64,000 nucleotides of DNA from Chitinophaga niabensis. GTDB lineage: Bacteria; Bacteroidota; Bacteroidia; Chitinophagales; Chitinophagaceae. Made by a program: the position numbers and the translations under genes. The DNA lies in the NCBI RefSeq assembly GCF_039545795.1, contig NZ_CP154260.1, positions 1,307,001-1,371,000 of the forward strand. The letters run 5' to 3'. Every line of letters begins with the position of its first letter. Positions within the stretch are counted from its first letter, which is position 1. The notes beneath the pieces are model-generated. The model was not told the DNA's origin, made no database searches, and was given only the letters and a program-made list of their open reading frames with translations. Shown piece by piece: positions 54,134 to 63,110 of the stretch.

Positions 54134-54916
54134 ATGATAAAATTGTTCAGAAACATCGTTGGTCGTGTTTTTGCAGTTTACGGACTGTTACTCTTCGTGA
54201 TCACCATGTTGATTGTACTTATCCCTATCTGGATCTTCTCCTTTTTACCCGATCCTGCTAAGACACGCAACTTCCTGATATTAGGCCGGATATGGATGAA
54301 AGTTTATATGACCCTCATCTTTTGCCCTGTTTTCCGCAAAGGCAAGCAGTATTTTGAAAAAGGAAAGGTCTACGTAGTGGTATGCAACCACAATTCTTTT
54401 GTGGATGTACTGGTAGCCACACCCGGCATTCCCGGTACCAATAAAACCCTGGCTAAACATGATCTGGTGAATGTGCCAATCTTTGGTATGATGTACAAGA
54501 TCGGGGGCATTATAGTGAACCGCAACGATGATCTAAGCCGCAAACAGAGCTTTGAACATATGCGGAACGCCTTGAAAATGGGTATGCACATGGCTTTATT
54601 CCCTGAAGGTACCCGTAACCGCACACCCTTCCCGTTAAAGCGGTTTTATGATGGGGCGTTTGCGCTGGCTATTGAAACCCAAACGCCCATTATTCCGTCC
54701 TTAATTTTTCATACCCGCAAAATACTGGTGCCCGATAAATTCTTTTTCGCTTTACCGCACAGGATAGACTATCACTTTCTGCCGCCTGTGGAAACAAAGG
54801 GCCTCACAAAGGAAGACCTGCCTGCACTGAAGGAAAAGATCTTTATGATGATGTGGGACCATTATTTAGCCCATGGAGGAGCAGAAGACCTGACAGCAGT
54901 ACCTACACCTGCGTGA
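54134..54916 (+). CDS. plsC: 1-acyl-sn-glycerol-3-phosphate acyltransferase
   Basis: Inner-membrane enzyme of 260 residues that adds the second acyl chain to lysophosphatidic acid, giving phosphatidic acid for phospholipid synthesis. One N-terminal membrane helix (residues about 12-36), the HX4D motif NHNSFVD (H86-D91), and the substrate motif FPEGTR (156-161) are present. It follows ung by 2 bases and overlaps the end of the converging VOC gene by 14 bases. Paralogues acting on other lipids (ornithine lipids) share these motifs, so the symbol is a best guess. Confidence 0.9.
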   Translation: MIKLFRNIVGRVFAVYGLLLFVITMLIVLIPIWIFSFLPDPAKTRNFLILGRIWMKVYMTLIFCPVFRKGKQYFEKGKVYVVVCNHNSFVDVLVATPGIPGTNKTLAKHDLVNVPIFGMMYKIGGIIVNRNDDLSRKQSFEHMRNALKMGMHMALFPEGTRNRTPFPLKRFYDGAFALAIETQTPIIPSLIFHTRKILVPDKFFFALPHRIDYHFLPPVETKGLTKEDLPALKEKIFMMMWDHYLAHGGAEDLTAVPTPA

Positions 54917-55259
54917 TCCACCAGGAATTCCCAAACGGATCTCTTATCCCGGCTGCACGTCCATAATCTTTATCCTCGGGCTCCTGGCGGGACTCTGAGC
55001 CCTCAGCCAACGCTTTGCGATAAACTTCGTCCGTGTCTTTTACATAAATAAATACAGATCCTGTTTCATCAGGAAAAGCACCGTTACTTTCCCCGAACAT
55101 CACCACGCTGTCACCAATGCCTGCTTCACCATGCATAATACCACCTTTGTCATTGTGGTGAACCGCAATTGTTGTTGCGCCAAATACCTTGGTCAGAAAT
55201 GAAAGAAAAGCCGCGCCATCTTTTAAGATGAAATAAGGGCTTACAGTAGGATGTGCCAT
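54903..55259 (-). CDS. VOC (glyoxalase/bleomycin-resistance) superfamily protein
   Basis: Small soluble protein of 118 residues of the PhnB-like branch (TVSPYFILKDGAAFLSFLTKVFGAT, HGEAGIGDSVVMFGE, GIRDPFGNSWWI). The start MAHPTVSPYF is the usual one; an upstream in-frame ATG adds residues unlike the family. An AraC regulator lies 67 bases upstream on the same strand and may control it. The fold covers dioxygenases, glyoxalases and binding proteins; the activity here is not known. Confidence 0.9.
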   Translation of the reverse strand: MAHPTVSPYFILKDGAAFLSFLTKVFGATTIAVHHNDKGGIMHGEAGIGDSVVMFGESNGAFPDETGSVFIYVKDTDEVYRKALAEGSESRQEPEDKDYGRAAGIRDPFGNSWWITQV

Positions 55260-55326
55260 ATAATTAGGTTTTATGAACACAAAATAACGGGCAAAAGCCA
55301 GACCAAAATTGGAGAAACACGACATT

Positions 55327-56127
55327 TTAACCCTCCCGGTACTCTATCCCCTCAGGCCGGCCGGAAAAGTACTGGCGGGGATGATATCCGGAGAATTCAC
55401 GGAAGTCGTGAATAAAGTGGGATTGGTCATAATACCCGCATTGGTAGGCTATTTCTGTCATATTCAGCTGTTTGTTCCCATATTCAGCCAGGGCACGCTG
55501 AAAGCGGATGATGCGGGTGTATATCTTGGGGGAGAAGCCGCTGAACTCTTTGAACTTCCTTTCAAACTGTCGGGTGGAGAGGCAAATACGGGAGGCAAGA
55601 GACGCAACATCCACCTGTCCGTTCACACGAATGATATGTTTCACGGCTACATGGGCAGCTGTTTCTTCCTGCTCACGCTCACCCAACCGCCGCTGTAAAA
55701 ATTCACTCAGCAGCTGTACCCGCAGCTTGTGGCTGGGAGCGGTCATGATCTGCTCGGTTAAAAAGCGGCCCTCAGCCCCCAGGAAATCCGTTAATTGCGG
55801 CATCTGGTTGCTGAATGCGGAAGAGGACAGGCCAAAAAGCTGTGGTAAGGCCGTAGGGTAGAGGTAGGCACCGAAAATACCAAAGCTCCCGTGGGTAAGG
55901 AAGCGCCGGTGCCGGTTAGTTTGTGCGTGCAGCACTGCAGGATGGTAATCTGTTGAATCAACCTCCGAAAAATCCCCCCGGTAATGGAAAACCATTTCGG
56001 CACAACCATCTGCCATAGAACGATATACATAAGGTTGCCCTTCGGGCACATCGTACTCGAACACCCAGAACATGCGCACATGCCGGGCCAGTTGCGGCGG
56101 AGGCTGGAAGGTGAGATACACTTGCAT
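55327..56127 (-). CDS. AraC-family transcription regulator
   Basis: Regulator of 266 residues. The N-terminal DUF6597-like part (PPPQLARHVRMFWVFEYDVPEG, YRSMADGCAEMVFHYRG) is followed by the AraC double helix-turn-helix (VDVASLASRICLSTRQFERKFKEFSGFSPKIYTRIIRFQ, NMTEIAYQCGYYDQSHFIHDFREFSGYHPRQY). It resembles the AraC protein at 48875-49621 in layout but is a distinct gene. The VOC gene downstream is a likely target. Confidence 0.93.
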   Translation of the reverse strand: MQVYLTFQPPPQLARHVRMFWVFEYDVPEGQPYVYRSMADGCAEMVFHYRGDFSEVDSTDYHPAVLHAQTNRHRRFLTHGSFGIFGAYLYPTALPQLFGLSSSAFSNQMPQLTDFLGAEGRFLTEQIMTAPSHKLRVQLLSEFLQRRLGEREQEETAAHVAVKHIIRVNGQVDVASLASRICLSTRQFERKFKEFSGFSPKIYTRIIRFQRALAEYGNKQLNMTEIAYQCGYYDQSHFIHDFREFSGYHPRQYFSGRPEGIEYREG

Positions 56128-56217
56128 AAAGTTAACTTACCTTTCAGGAATCATTTCGAAAAGTTTTATATATTGGCGTTGCATCTTTCCACTAAATAAG
56201 ATCATCAAGAACCGCAA

Positions 56218-56820
56218 TTGGACAATCTGAAGCATTTTAAAGATGAAAATGCGCTGTGGTCCGCCATTAAGGATGGTGATGCAGCTGCATTTAAGGAGTT
56301 GTATGAAGCGTATGCGGATGTCCTGTATCGTTATGGCCTTCGCTATTTGAAAGACGCTGATACCATCAAGGATTGTATCCATGATCTCTTTGTTGATCTG
56401 CACCGTTATTCCCGTAACCTTTCCGCCAAAGTTAATATCCGCTTTTACCTGCTGGGCGCCTTCCGCAGAAGGCTCCACGAAGCCAGTAAAAAAGCCGCCG
56501 TTTGGCAGGCCGGGGTAGATCCGGAAATGGAATTCCTCATAGAATATGATACACAACACCTGAAGATCGCTGACGAAGAACAGCAGCAAACCATGCGTCA
56601 GCTGGCAGTTGCCCTCAAACAGCTCCCGGCCCGCCAAAAAGAGGTGATCTACCTGCGTTATAACGCAGAATTAAGTTATGAAGAGATCGCTTCCGTGATG
56701 AAGATCAGTATCCCTACCTGCCGTACCCTGGCATACCGTGCTTTCCAGCAGCTCCGTGAACAGCTTAAGCAAGTCCCTGTTTATTACCTGGCTGCCGTGC
56801 TTTTGGCCCTTCTCAAATAA
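56218..56820 (+). CDS. ECF RNA polymerase sigma factor with TTG start
   Basis: Sigma factor of 200 residues. Region 2: AFKELYEAYADVLYRYGLRY and IKDCIHDLFVDLHRYSRNL (about residues 24-70). Region 4: LPARQKEVIYLRYNAELSYEEIASVM and ISIPTCRTLAYRAF (about 132-180). A hydrophobic tail (VYYLAAVLLALL) ends it. No ATG is available: the frame is closed by TAA 21 bases upstream and the first internal Met lies far inside region 2, so TTG at 56218 is the only start that keeps the domain. It heads the FecR-SusC-SusD series on the plus strand. Confidence 0.93.
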   Translation: MDNLKHFKDENALWSAIKDGDAAAFKELYEAYADVLYRYGLRYLKDADTIKDCIHDLFVDLHRYSRNLSAKVNIRFYLLGAFRRRLHEASKKAAVWQAGVDPEMEFLIEYDTQHLKIADEEQQQTMRQLAVALKQLPARQKEVIYLRYNAELSYEEIASVMKISIPTCRTLAYRAFQQLREQLKQVPVYYLAAVLLALLK

Positions 56821-56888
56821 TTTTTCTAAAAAGTTATTCCCGTTAGTCTATATATACCTATTCCCTCACTCTATACAATAAATCAAGC

Positions 56889-57968
56889 ATGACGCAGTAC
56901 ACCCATGAAGAAAAACAGCCCGGAGAAAACGATCCGCTGGAGGCATCTGTAAAACAGATCAGCCTGTCCGCGGGGAATGAGGTTTTTCAGGAGGAGGAAA
57001 AAGCGGCGTTATGGGAACGTATTGAAAATGACTTTGCAGTAAAACAACCACTTTACCGCCGGATAGGTTGGAAGGCAGTGGCCGCCACTGCTGCTGTATT
57101 AATAGCTGCCACATGGTGGCTGTTGCCGGGTAAAACAGAGAAAGGAGAAAGCGGTATCCTGCAGTTTGCGAAACAACAACATATTTCAGATACAACAACG
57201 GAAACCAGGCTTATGCTGGGTAACAACCGGCAGATGACATTAAATGGTACCAATGCCACGCTGAAATACAATCAGCAGGGGGTATTGCTGAACAATTCGC
57301 AACAGGTGGACCAGGCGCATAATGGGGAACAGTATAACACCCTCATCGTACCCTACGGCCGCCGTGCACACATCACACTGGAAGATGGCACGGTAGCCTG
57401 GCTGAATGCAGGTTCCAGGATGATCTATCCTGTTGTGTTTGATGGGTTGAAAAGGGAGGTGTTCCTGGAAGGAGAGGCTTACTTTGATGTATCACAAAAA
57501 GCGGACGTTCCATTTTTTGTTTATACGAATAAACTCCGCACCACGGTATTGGGAACCGGTTTCAATGTAAGTGCGTATGCGGATGATGCAGAGCAATCTG
57601 TTGTGCTGGTGAGCGGCAATGTAAAGGTAAAAGCCAACAGCAGCAATAATGAGCAGTTATTATCACCGGGCGAAAAAGCCGGGTTCACCATCAGTGATGA
57701 GCGTCTTAGCAAACAGACCGTTAATACCCTGGAATATACTTCCTGGAAAGACGGGAAATTACAATTTGAACATGCACCATTAAATCATATAGTAAAGAGA
57801 CTAGGCAGGTATTTTAACATTCGTATCACCTTACAAGCCAGTGAACAGGCAACATTCTCCGGAGATCTTGATCTGGCGGACGATGTAGAAACAGTGCTGG
57901 ACGCAGTAAGCGCCAGTACAGGATTAACTTACAAACGTACAGAAGAGGGATTCATCTTTAAAAAATAA
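56889..57968 (+). CDS. FecR-family anti-sigma factor
   Basis: Anti-sigma regulator of 359 residues. A membrane helix lies near 62-79 (AVAATAAVLIAATWWLL). The FecR domain (ITLEDGTVAWLNAGSRMIYP, GEAYFDVSQKADVPFFVY) and the DUF4974-like end (PLNHIVKRLGRYFNIRITLQ) are typical. It lies 68 bases after its sigma factor and 117 bases before SusC. The gap to SusC holds two hairpins. Confidence 0.95.
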   Translation: MTQYTHEEKQPGENDPLEASVKQISLSAGNEVFQEEEKAALWERIENDFAVKQPLYRRIGWKAVAATAAVLIAATWWLLPGKTEKGESGILQFAKQQHISDTTTETRLMLGNNRQMTLNGTNATLKYNQQGVLLNNSQQVDQAHNGEQYNTLIVPYGRRAHITLEDGTVAWLNAGSRMIYPVVFDGLKREVFLEGEAYFDVSQKADVPFFVYTNKLRTTVLGTGFNVSAYADDAEQSVVLVSGNVKVKANSSNNEQLLSPGEKAGFTISDERLSKQTVNTLEYTSWKDGKLQFEHAPLNHIVKRLGRYFNIRITLQASEQATFSGDLDLADDVETVLDAVSASTGLTYKRTEEGFIFKK

Positions 57969-57989
57969 AGTAAACAACCAAAAAGAGCT

Positions 57990-58024
57990 GAAAAAACCGG
58001 AAGAAGTTGGCCCTTCTCCCGGTT
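57990..58024 (-). terminator. Terminator facing against the FecR-SusC operon
   Basis: A 12-bp stem (AACCGGGAGAAG with CTTCTTCCGGTT on the minus strand, one G-U pair) is followed by a T run only on the minus strand, while both flanking genes are on the plus strand. A second hairpin, GTCCCGCA-TGAC-TGCGGGAC (58029-58048), lies next to it. A near-match to an antisense -7 box (TAATTTAG, one mismatch) is at 58064-58071. Confidence 0.6.
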
Positions 58025-58085
58025 ACTGGTCCCGCATGACTGCGGGACAGGCTTAACTATTTTCTAAATTAAACACTGTAAATGT

Positions 58086-61000
58086 ATGCAAAAAATCCAT
58101 GTCTGCAAGCGCTCCCCGCGCAGGGGAGAGGCTGTTTTAAAAGTGCTACGGATTATGAAGCTAAGTCTCTTTTTATTGTTAGTAACAACCACCTGTGCCT
58201 TTTCATCTGAATCGTACTCTCAGGGCCGGCTTAGTATTAAGCTGACGGGAGGAAGTCTGCCTGAACTGTTCTCTCAGATCAAGCAGCAAAGCAGCTGGCG
58301 CATTTTTTATAAGGATGATCTGATGCTTAATGAGCGGAAGGTAAGCCTGGATGTAAAAGATAAAGACATCCGGGAAGTGCTGGACCTGGCATTGGCAGAT
58401 ACAAAACTTACTTACCGCATTATCCGCAAGCAGGTGGCAATCGTGGAGAAAGAAGACCGCTTGTTTTACATGCCCATCATGGCAGATAGCGGTTTTATCG
58501 TAAAAGGCCGCATCTTCGATACCAAGGAACCACCCAGCGGTATCCCCGGTGTTACGATCCGCATCAAGGATTCAAATAAAGGAGTAATGGCGGATGCAGA
58601 TGGCTATTTCTCCATCAACGCAGAGAAGAATGATGTACTCCTGTTTAGCCTGATGGGTTTTGAGCCCCAGGAATATACTGTAACAAAAGCAACCAACAGT
58701 TTAACGATCTCCCTTAAAGAAAATGTTTCCGCACTGGATGAAGTAGTAGTGGTGGGACTTTCCGAAATGCAACGCAAACACATTGCCAGTGCGGTAGGAT
58801 CTTTAAATGTAGAATCACAGATAGCAGGGAAACCTATTACACAAATATCTCAGTCATTACAGGGCGGGGTAACCGGTTTACAGGTACGCCAGGGCTCGGG
58901 TTTACCGGGTGGCGATGCGGCTACTATCAAAATACGGGGGCTTAGTACCACTAACTCAGGCGGTGGCAGTCCCCTGGTGTTGGTAGATGGTATACCTATG
59001 GATATGAACTTTATTGACCCGCTCACTGTAGAAAGTGTAACCGTATTAAAAGATGCAGCAGCAGCTGCTATCTACGGTGCCCGTGCAGGTAACGGGGTGA
59101 TCCTTGTAACCACTAAACGTGGTGTGCCGGGAAGAGTACAGGTTACCTATGATGGTTATTATGGAATTCAGACCCCATCCACTATGCCTAAACTGGTAGA
59201 CGCTGCTACTTACATGAAGATGTATAACGAAGCACAGGTAAATGCAGGCAAACCTGTTTTCTATACCCAGAACGATATTGATCAGACCATTGCAGGAACT
59301 GATCCAATTAAATATCCCAATACAGACTGGCAGAAAGAAGTGATAGACAGAACAACACCTATCACCAGTCATTCCCTCTCCGTAAGCGGTGGTAATAACA
59401 TGGCCCGTTTTGCTTTATCTGCCAACTATCAGTATCATGGCGGTATGGTGCCGGATAATGATTCTAAGAAATATAATATCCGCGCCAACACTTCCGTATC
59501 GCTGAGTAAGAAATTCACGGTGTTTATGGATATGATGGCCATTAAAAGGAATGTGACTTATCCAAACAGGCCGAATAACTTTGATGGTAACAGGATCCTG
59601 GAAGATATATATAGGGTGCCACCGACAATTCTGCCTAAATATCCGTCCAGACCAGGAAAACCTGATAGTTACGGCCGTTATGTGGATATTGCCAATCCTA
59701 TCGCTTATGCAGAAAAAGGAGGGGAGAGAAAATTTGAATCCATGCAAAGCAGTATCAATCTGCAGCCTAAATGGGAAGTGTTCCCTGGCTTCAATTTAAA
59801 AGGCCAGTTCAGTTACCGCCTGAATAGTGATGCTACCCGTACCCGCAGGGATAATTTTTACTTCTTCGATTATTATAACAACAACCTCGTGCAGACATGG
59901 GCACTTCAGCGTACTTATGAAACTGCAAGAGGTACTTATTACTACGCCAGTGGTTCTGCCGATTATACTTTTGACTTAAAGAAGCATCATTTCTTTGCCA
60001 TGCTGGGAACTTCAGTAGAGCAACAGCAGAGTGGTGAGTGGGATATCGCTTCCATGTTCAGCACCTTCGCTAAAGTGAACTACTCTTATGATGATAAATA
60101 CCTGCTGGAAGCAGCGCTCCGTATGGACGGATCATCCAAATTCGGCCCCGGGAACAAGTACGGTTATTTCCCTTCGGTAGCAGTGGGCTGGAACATACAT
60201 AAAGAAAACTTCCTGAAAGATTCCCGCGCCATCAGTAACCTTAAGCTCAGAGCTTCTTATGGCCAGCTGGGTAACCAGGATATCGGCGCTTATCGTTATC
60301 AGAACCTGATCAATACCAGCAGTGGGGTAGAAGAGGTCTGGGGTAATCCGGAGATTACCTGGGAAACAGTAAAGATGACAGACCTTGGTTTTGATCTGGG
60401 ACTGTTCAAAAATAAAGTAGAAGTGACCTTTGATTATTACGATAAGAAGACCAGCGGTATCCTGTTAGAACCTCCGGTTTCTTATGTGGGTGGTTTAGGT
60501 AAAGTTCCGCTCAATGCAGGTGAAGTAAGCAATAAAGGCTGGGAGCTGGCTGTGAATTATAACGAAAGAGTGAATAAAGACTTTGGCTTCTCTGTCCGCC
60601 CTGGTATCACTTATAACAGGAACAGGATCTTATTGCTCATCGGAGGCCCGTACATTACGCCGGATCTGAATACAAGCACCATTAACCAGAATAATGGCCC
60701 CGTCTTCGGTATTTATGGTTACCAGGCAAATGGACTGCTGCAAACCTCCGACTTCGGAGCAGATGGAAAGGGTCTGGTACCTGTTGCTGTTGGGCAAAAG
60801 CCTGGTGATATCCGTTACATGGACCAAAATGCTGATGGCCTCATAGATTCAAGGGACCAGAAACTGATCGGTAATGCAAACCCCGAGTATAATTACTTCG
60901 CCAACTTCAGAGTGGATTATAAGAACTGGGACTTGGAATGGCTCATACAAGGTGTGTCTCATGCTGATATCGCCATGAAAGGAATGCTGGCATATCCACT

Positions 61001-61358
61001 GGATATGTCTGCTGATGGTGGTGTTCCTACGCAGTATTATGCAGAAAATTACTGGACGCCGGAAAGACCGAATGCCCGTTTCCCCCGCCTGAACGTAGCG
61101 CCGGAAAGTAACAAAGCATCTTCCACCTTCTGGTTTCAGAATGGTGCATACATGCGCATGAAATTTATCCAGCTGGGTTATAACCTTCGCAGCGCAAAAT
61201 TAAAACGTGCCGGTATACAAGGTGTGAGATTATACGCTAATGCCCAGAACCCATTTGTGATCACCAGCATGAAGCTCGTTGATCCCGAAAGCCAGGGTAA
61301 CCAGTGGACGTATGGTATCATGAAAACCTACATGTTGGGTGCAACTGTTCAATTCTAA
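58086..61358 (+). CDS. SusC/RagA-family TonB-dependent receptor with STN domain
   Basis: Outer-membrane importer of 1090 residues. A basic leader (MQKIHVCKRSPRRGEAVLK) precedes the signal helix (LSLFLLLVTTTCAFSSES). STN domain about 45-120 (LSIKLTGGSLPELFSQIKQQ), carboxypeptidase-like domain about 138-215, plug from about 218 (LDEVVVVGLSEMQRKHIAS, VTVLKDAAAAAIYGARAGNG), then the barrel ending MLGATVQF. The STN domain matches the FecR/ECF pair upstream. SusD follows after 11 bases. The substrate cannot be told; no hydrolase is adjacent. Confidence 0.96.
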   Translation: MQKIHVCKRSPRRGEAVLKVLRIMKLSLFLLLVTTTCAFSSESYSQGRLSIKLTGGSLPELFSQIKQQSSWRIFYKDDLMLNERKVSLDVKDKDIREVLDLALADTKLTYRIIRKQVAIVEKEDRLFYMPIMADSGFIVKGRIFDTKEPPSGIPGVTIRIKDSNKGVMADADGYFSINAEKNDVLLFSLMGFEPQEYTVTKATNSLTISLKENVSALDEVVVVGLSEMQRKHIASAVGSLNVESQIAGKPITQISQSLQGGVTGLQVRQGSGLPGGDAATIKIRGLSTTNSGGGSPLVLVDGIPMDMNFIDPLTVESVTVLKDAAAAAIYGARAGNGVILVTTKRGVPGRVQVTYDGYYGIQTPSTMPKLVDAATYMKMYNEAQVNAGKPVFYTQNDIDQTIAGTDPIKYPNTDWQKEVIDRTTPITSHSLSVSGGNNMARFALSANYQYHGGMVPDNDSKKYNIRANTSVSLSKKFTVFMDMMAIKRNVTYPNRPNNFDGNRILEDIYRVPPTILPKYPSRPGKPDSYGRYVDIANPIAYAEKGGERKFESMQSSINLQPKWEVFPGFNLKGQFSYRLNSDATRTRRDNFYFFDYYNNNLVQTWALQRTYETARGTYYYASGSADYTFDLKKHHFFAMLGTSVEQQQSGEWDIASMFSTFAKVNYSYDDKYLLEAALRMDGSSKFGPGNKYGYFPSVAVGWNIHKENFLKDSRAISNLKLRASYGQLGNQDIGAYRYQNLINTSSGVEEVWGNPEITWETVKMTDLGFDLGLFKNKVEVTFDYYDKKTSGILLEPPVSYVGGLGKVPLNAGEVSNKGWELAVNYNERVNKDFGFSVRPGITYNRNRILLLIGGPYITPDLNTSTINQNNGPVFGIYGYQANGLLQTSDFGADGKGLVPVAVGQKPGDIRYMDQNADGLIDSRDQKLIGNANPEYNYFANFRVDYKNWDLEWLIQGVSHADIAMKGMLAYPLDMSADGGVPTQYYAENYWTPERPNARFPRLNVAPESNKASSTFWFQNGAYMRMKFIQLGYNLRSAKLKRAGIQGVRLYANAQNPFVITSMKLVDPESQGNQWTYGIMKTYMLGATVQF

Positions 61359-61369
61359 ATTCTGTTATC

Positions 61370-62971
61370 ATGAAAATGAAATTTTCCTATATATGCATAG
61401 CTGCCTTTTCTATCACGGTAGCACTAACAGGATGTGAAAAATTCCTGACCAACGATCACCCTACCCGTGTTTCAGATGCTGAATGGTGGATCACGGAAGC
61501 CAATGCCATTGGTGCATTGGGTTCCGTTTACGCAGGTGTACCGGATGGTTCCAGCGGAAGGAATGTAATGCTTACTTCAGGTCTGAGCGATGAAGCAGTG
61601 AACCGCGGAGATCATATCGGGAAATACGATCTCTATACCCGCGGATTACAGAACCCTACATGGGATGTGGCGGAATGGATCTGGCGCGATAACTACCTGG
61701 ATATCCGCCGCGCCAACAGGTTCCTGGAGAATGTAGATAAATGTTTCATGGATTCCCTTTTACGGGACCGTATGAAATATGAAGCAAGAGCGCTGCGTGC
61801 ATATTATCACCTGGAATGCCTGTTGTTCTTTGGCCGCATTCCTATTTCCACCGTTTCACTAACACCGGAGGAGAATAAACTCAAACGCAATACAGAGGAA
61901 GAAGTATATAACTTTATCCTCACTGAACTGAATGCCTGCGGAGAGAAATTACCAAAGGAATATTCCAATGAAGAAGCATGGCGTATATCCAGTGGTACCT
62001 GTTATGCCCTGATCGTTCGTATGGCCATGTATTTCAAGAAGTATGATGTGGCCATCGATGCCGCAAAGAAAGTGATCGTCTCCGGTGTGTACAGGTTGCA
62101 CCGCAGTACCAATGCCACGGTGAACAGTTATGCAGAGTTGTTCACTTATACAGGTGAACTCAATAAAGAACGTATCTGGTATCGGAGGGATGGTTGCGGT
62201 AGTGCATGGACGAGGTTTGCACCTGCCGGCATTGGCGGTGAAACTTATTTATCTCCTACCAATACGGTAGTGGATAATTTTGAAACAAAACAGGGCTTCA
62301 CCATCCAGGAGCTGGGTGCAGATTCTTTACTGGCCTACAGGATCAATCCTAACTTCAAAAATAACCGGGACCCCAGGTTAACCGGCGCGTTACTGGTTCC
62401 CGGTCAGAACTTCATTGACGCTAACTACATTCTGAAACCTTTCGATCCAAACCCATTGAACCTGGACAGGATCGGTCAGCAGAAATCCACTGCCACCGGC
62501 TTCTGGGTACGTAAATACCTCGATGCTAAAGACAGGCAGGCGAAAAGCGGTACGCTGGACTTCATGTTCATCCGTTATGCAGAAATATTGCTGAGTTATG
62601 TGGAAGCCCTGATAGAAAACAACGACTGGCAAAACCCGGATGTTATTACTCATTTGAATGATATCCGCAGCCGGGCAGGTATGCCGCCTGTAGCAATTGC
62701 CCGCTACAACTCCCAGGCATCCCTGCGTGCCCTCGTTCGCCGCGAACGCCAGGCAGAGTTATGCTTTGAAGGACAACGTTTCTTCGACATCCGCCGCTGG
62801 GGCACTGTAAGCACCGTCATGAACGGAGAAGTATTTGGCGCAACTGACCCCGCTACCGGCATTGCCATCAAGGTGCAGGACAGGGCCTATACAGCCAGGG
62901 ACTACTACTGGCCTATTCCGGAAAAGGAGATGCTCTCTAATCCCAATATGGAACAAAACGATGACTACTAA
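61370..62971 (+). CDS. SusD/RagB-family lipoprotein
   Basis: Outer-membrane substrate-binding lipoprotein of 533 residues. Lipobox at ALTGC (Cys22); EKFLTNDHPTRVSDAEWW follows. TPR-like helices (MKYEARALRAYYHLECLLFFGRIPI) and the C-terminal signature LVRRERQAELCFEGQRFFDIRRW, then YYWPIPEKEML, are those of classical glycan-type SusD proteins. The start MKMKFSYICI is preferred because the upstream ATG lies inside SusC and gives no signal peptide. Partner of the SusC 11 bases upstream. Confidence 0.96.
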   Translation: MKMKFSYICIAAFSITVALTGCEKFLTNDHPTRVSDAEWWITEANAIGALGSVYAGVPDGSSGRNVMLTSGLSDEAVNRGDHIGKYDLYTRGLQNPTWDVAEWIWRDNYLDIRRANRFLENVDKCFMDSLLRDRMKYEARALRAYYHLECLLFFGRIPISTVSLTPEENKLKRNTEEEVYNFILTELNACGEKLPKEYSNEEAWRISSGTCYALIVRMAMYFKKYDVAIDAAKKVIVSGVYRLHRSTNATVNSYAELFTYTGELNKERIWYRRDGCGSAWTRFAPAGIGGETYLSPTNTVVDNFETKQGFTIQELGADSLLAYRINPNFKNNRDPRLTGALLVPGQNFIDANYILKPFDPNPLNLDRIGQQKSTATGFWVRKYLDAKDRQAKSGTLDFMFIRYAEILLSYVEALIENNDWQNPDVITHLNDIRSRAGMPPVAIARYNSQASLRALVRRERQAELCFEGQRFFDIRRWGTVSTVMNGEVFGATDPATGIAIKVQDRAYTARDYYWPIPEKEMLSNPNMEQNDDY

Positions 62972-62977
62972 CACTTA

Positions 62978-63005
62978 AACGGTGAGCAGTACGCTGCTCA
63001 CCGTT
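62978..63005 (+). terminator. Intrinsic terminator of the SusC/SusD unit
   Basis: A perfect 12-bp stem, AACGGTGAGCAG with CTGCTCACCGTT, and a TACG loop start 6 bases after the SusD stop. A moderately T-rich stretch follows. Confidence 0.75.
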
Positions 63006-63110
63006 CATTTATTACCAGCATTCATAAAATTTCCACCAGAAATCCAAAAATGTAATTTGTATTTTGTGTGTCGTCAACAGCTGACATTCACGTTTACTTT
63101 AAATAAAACC

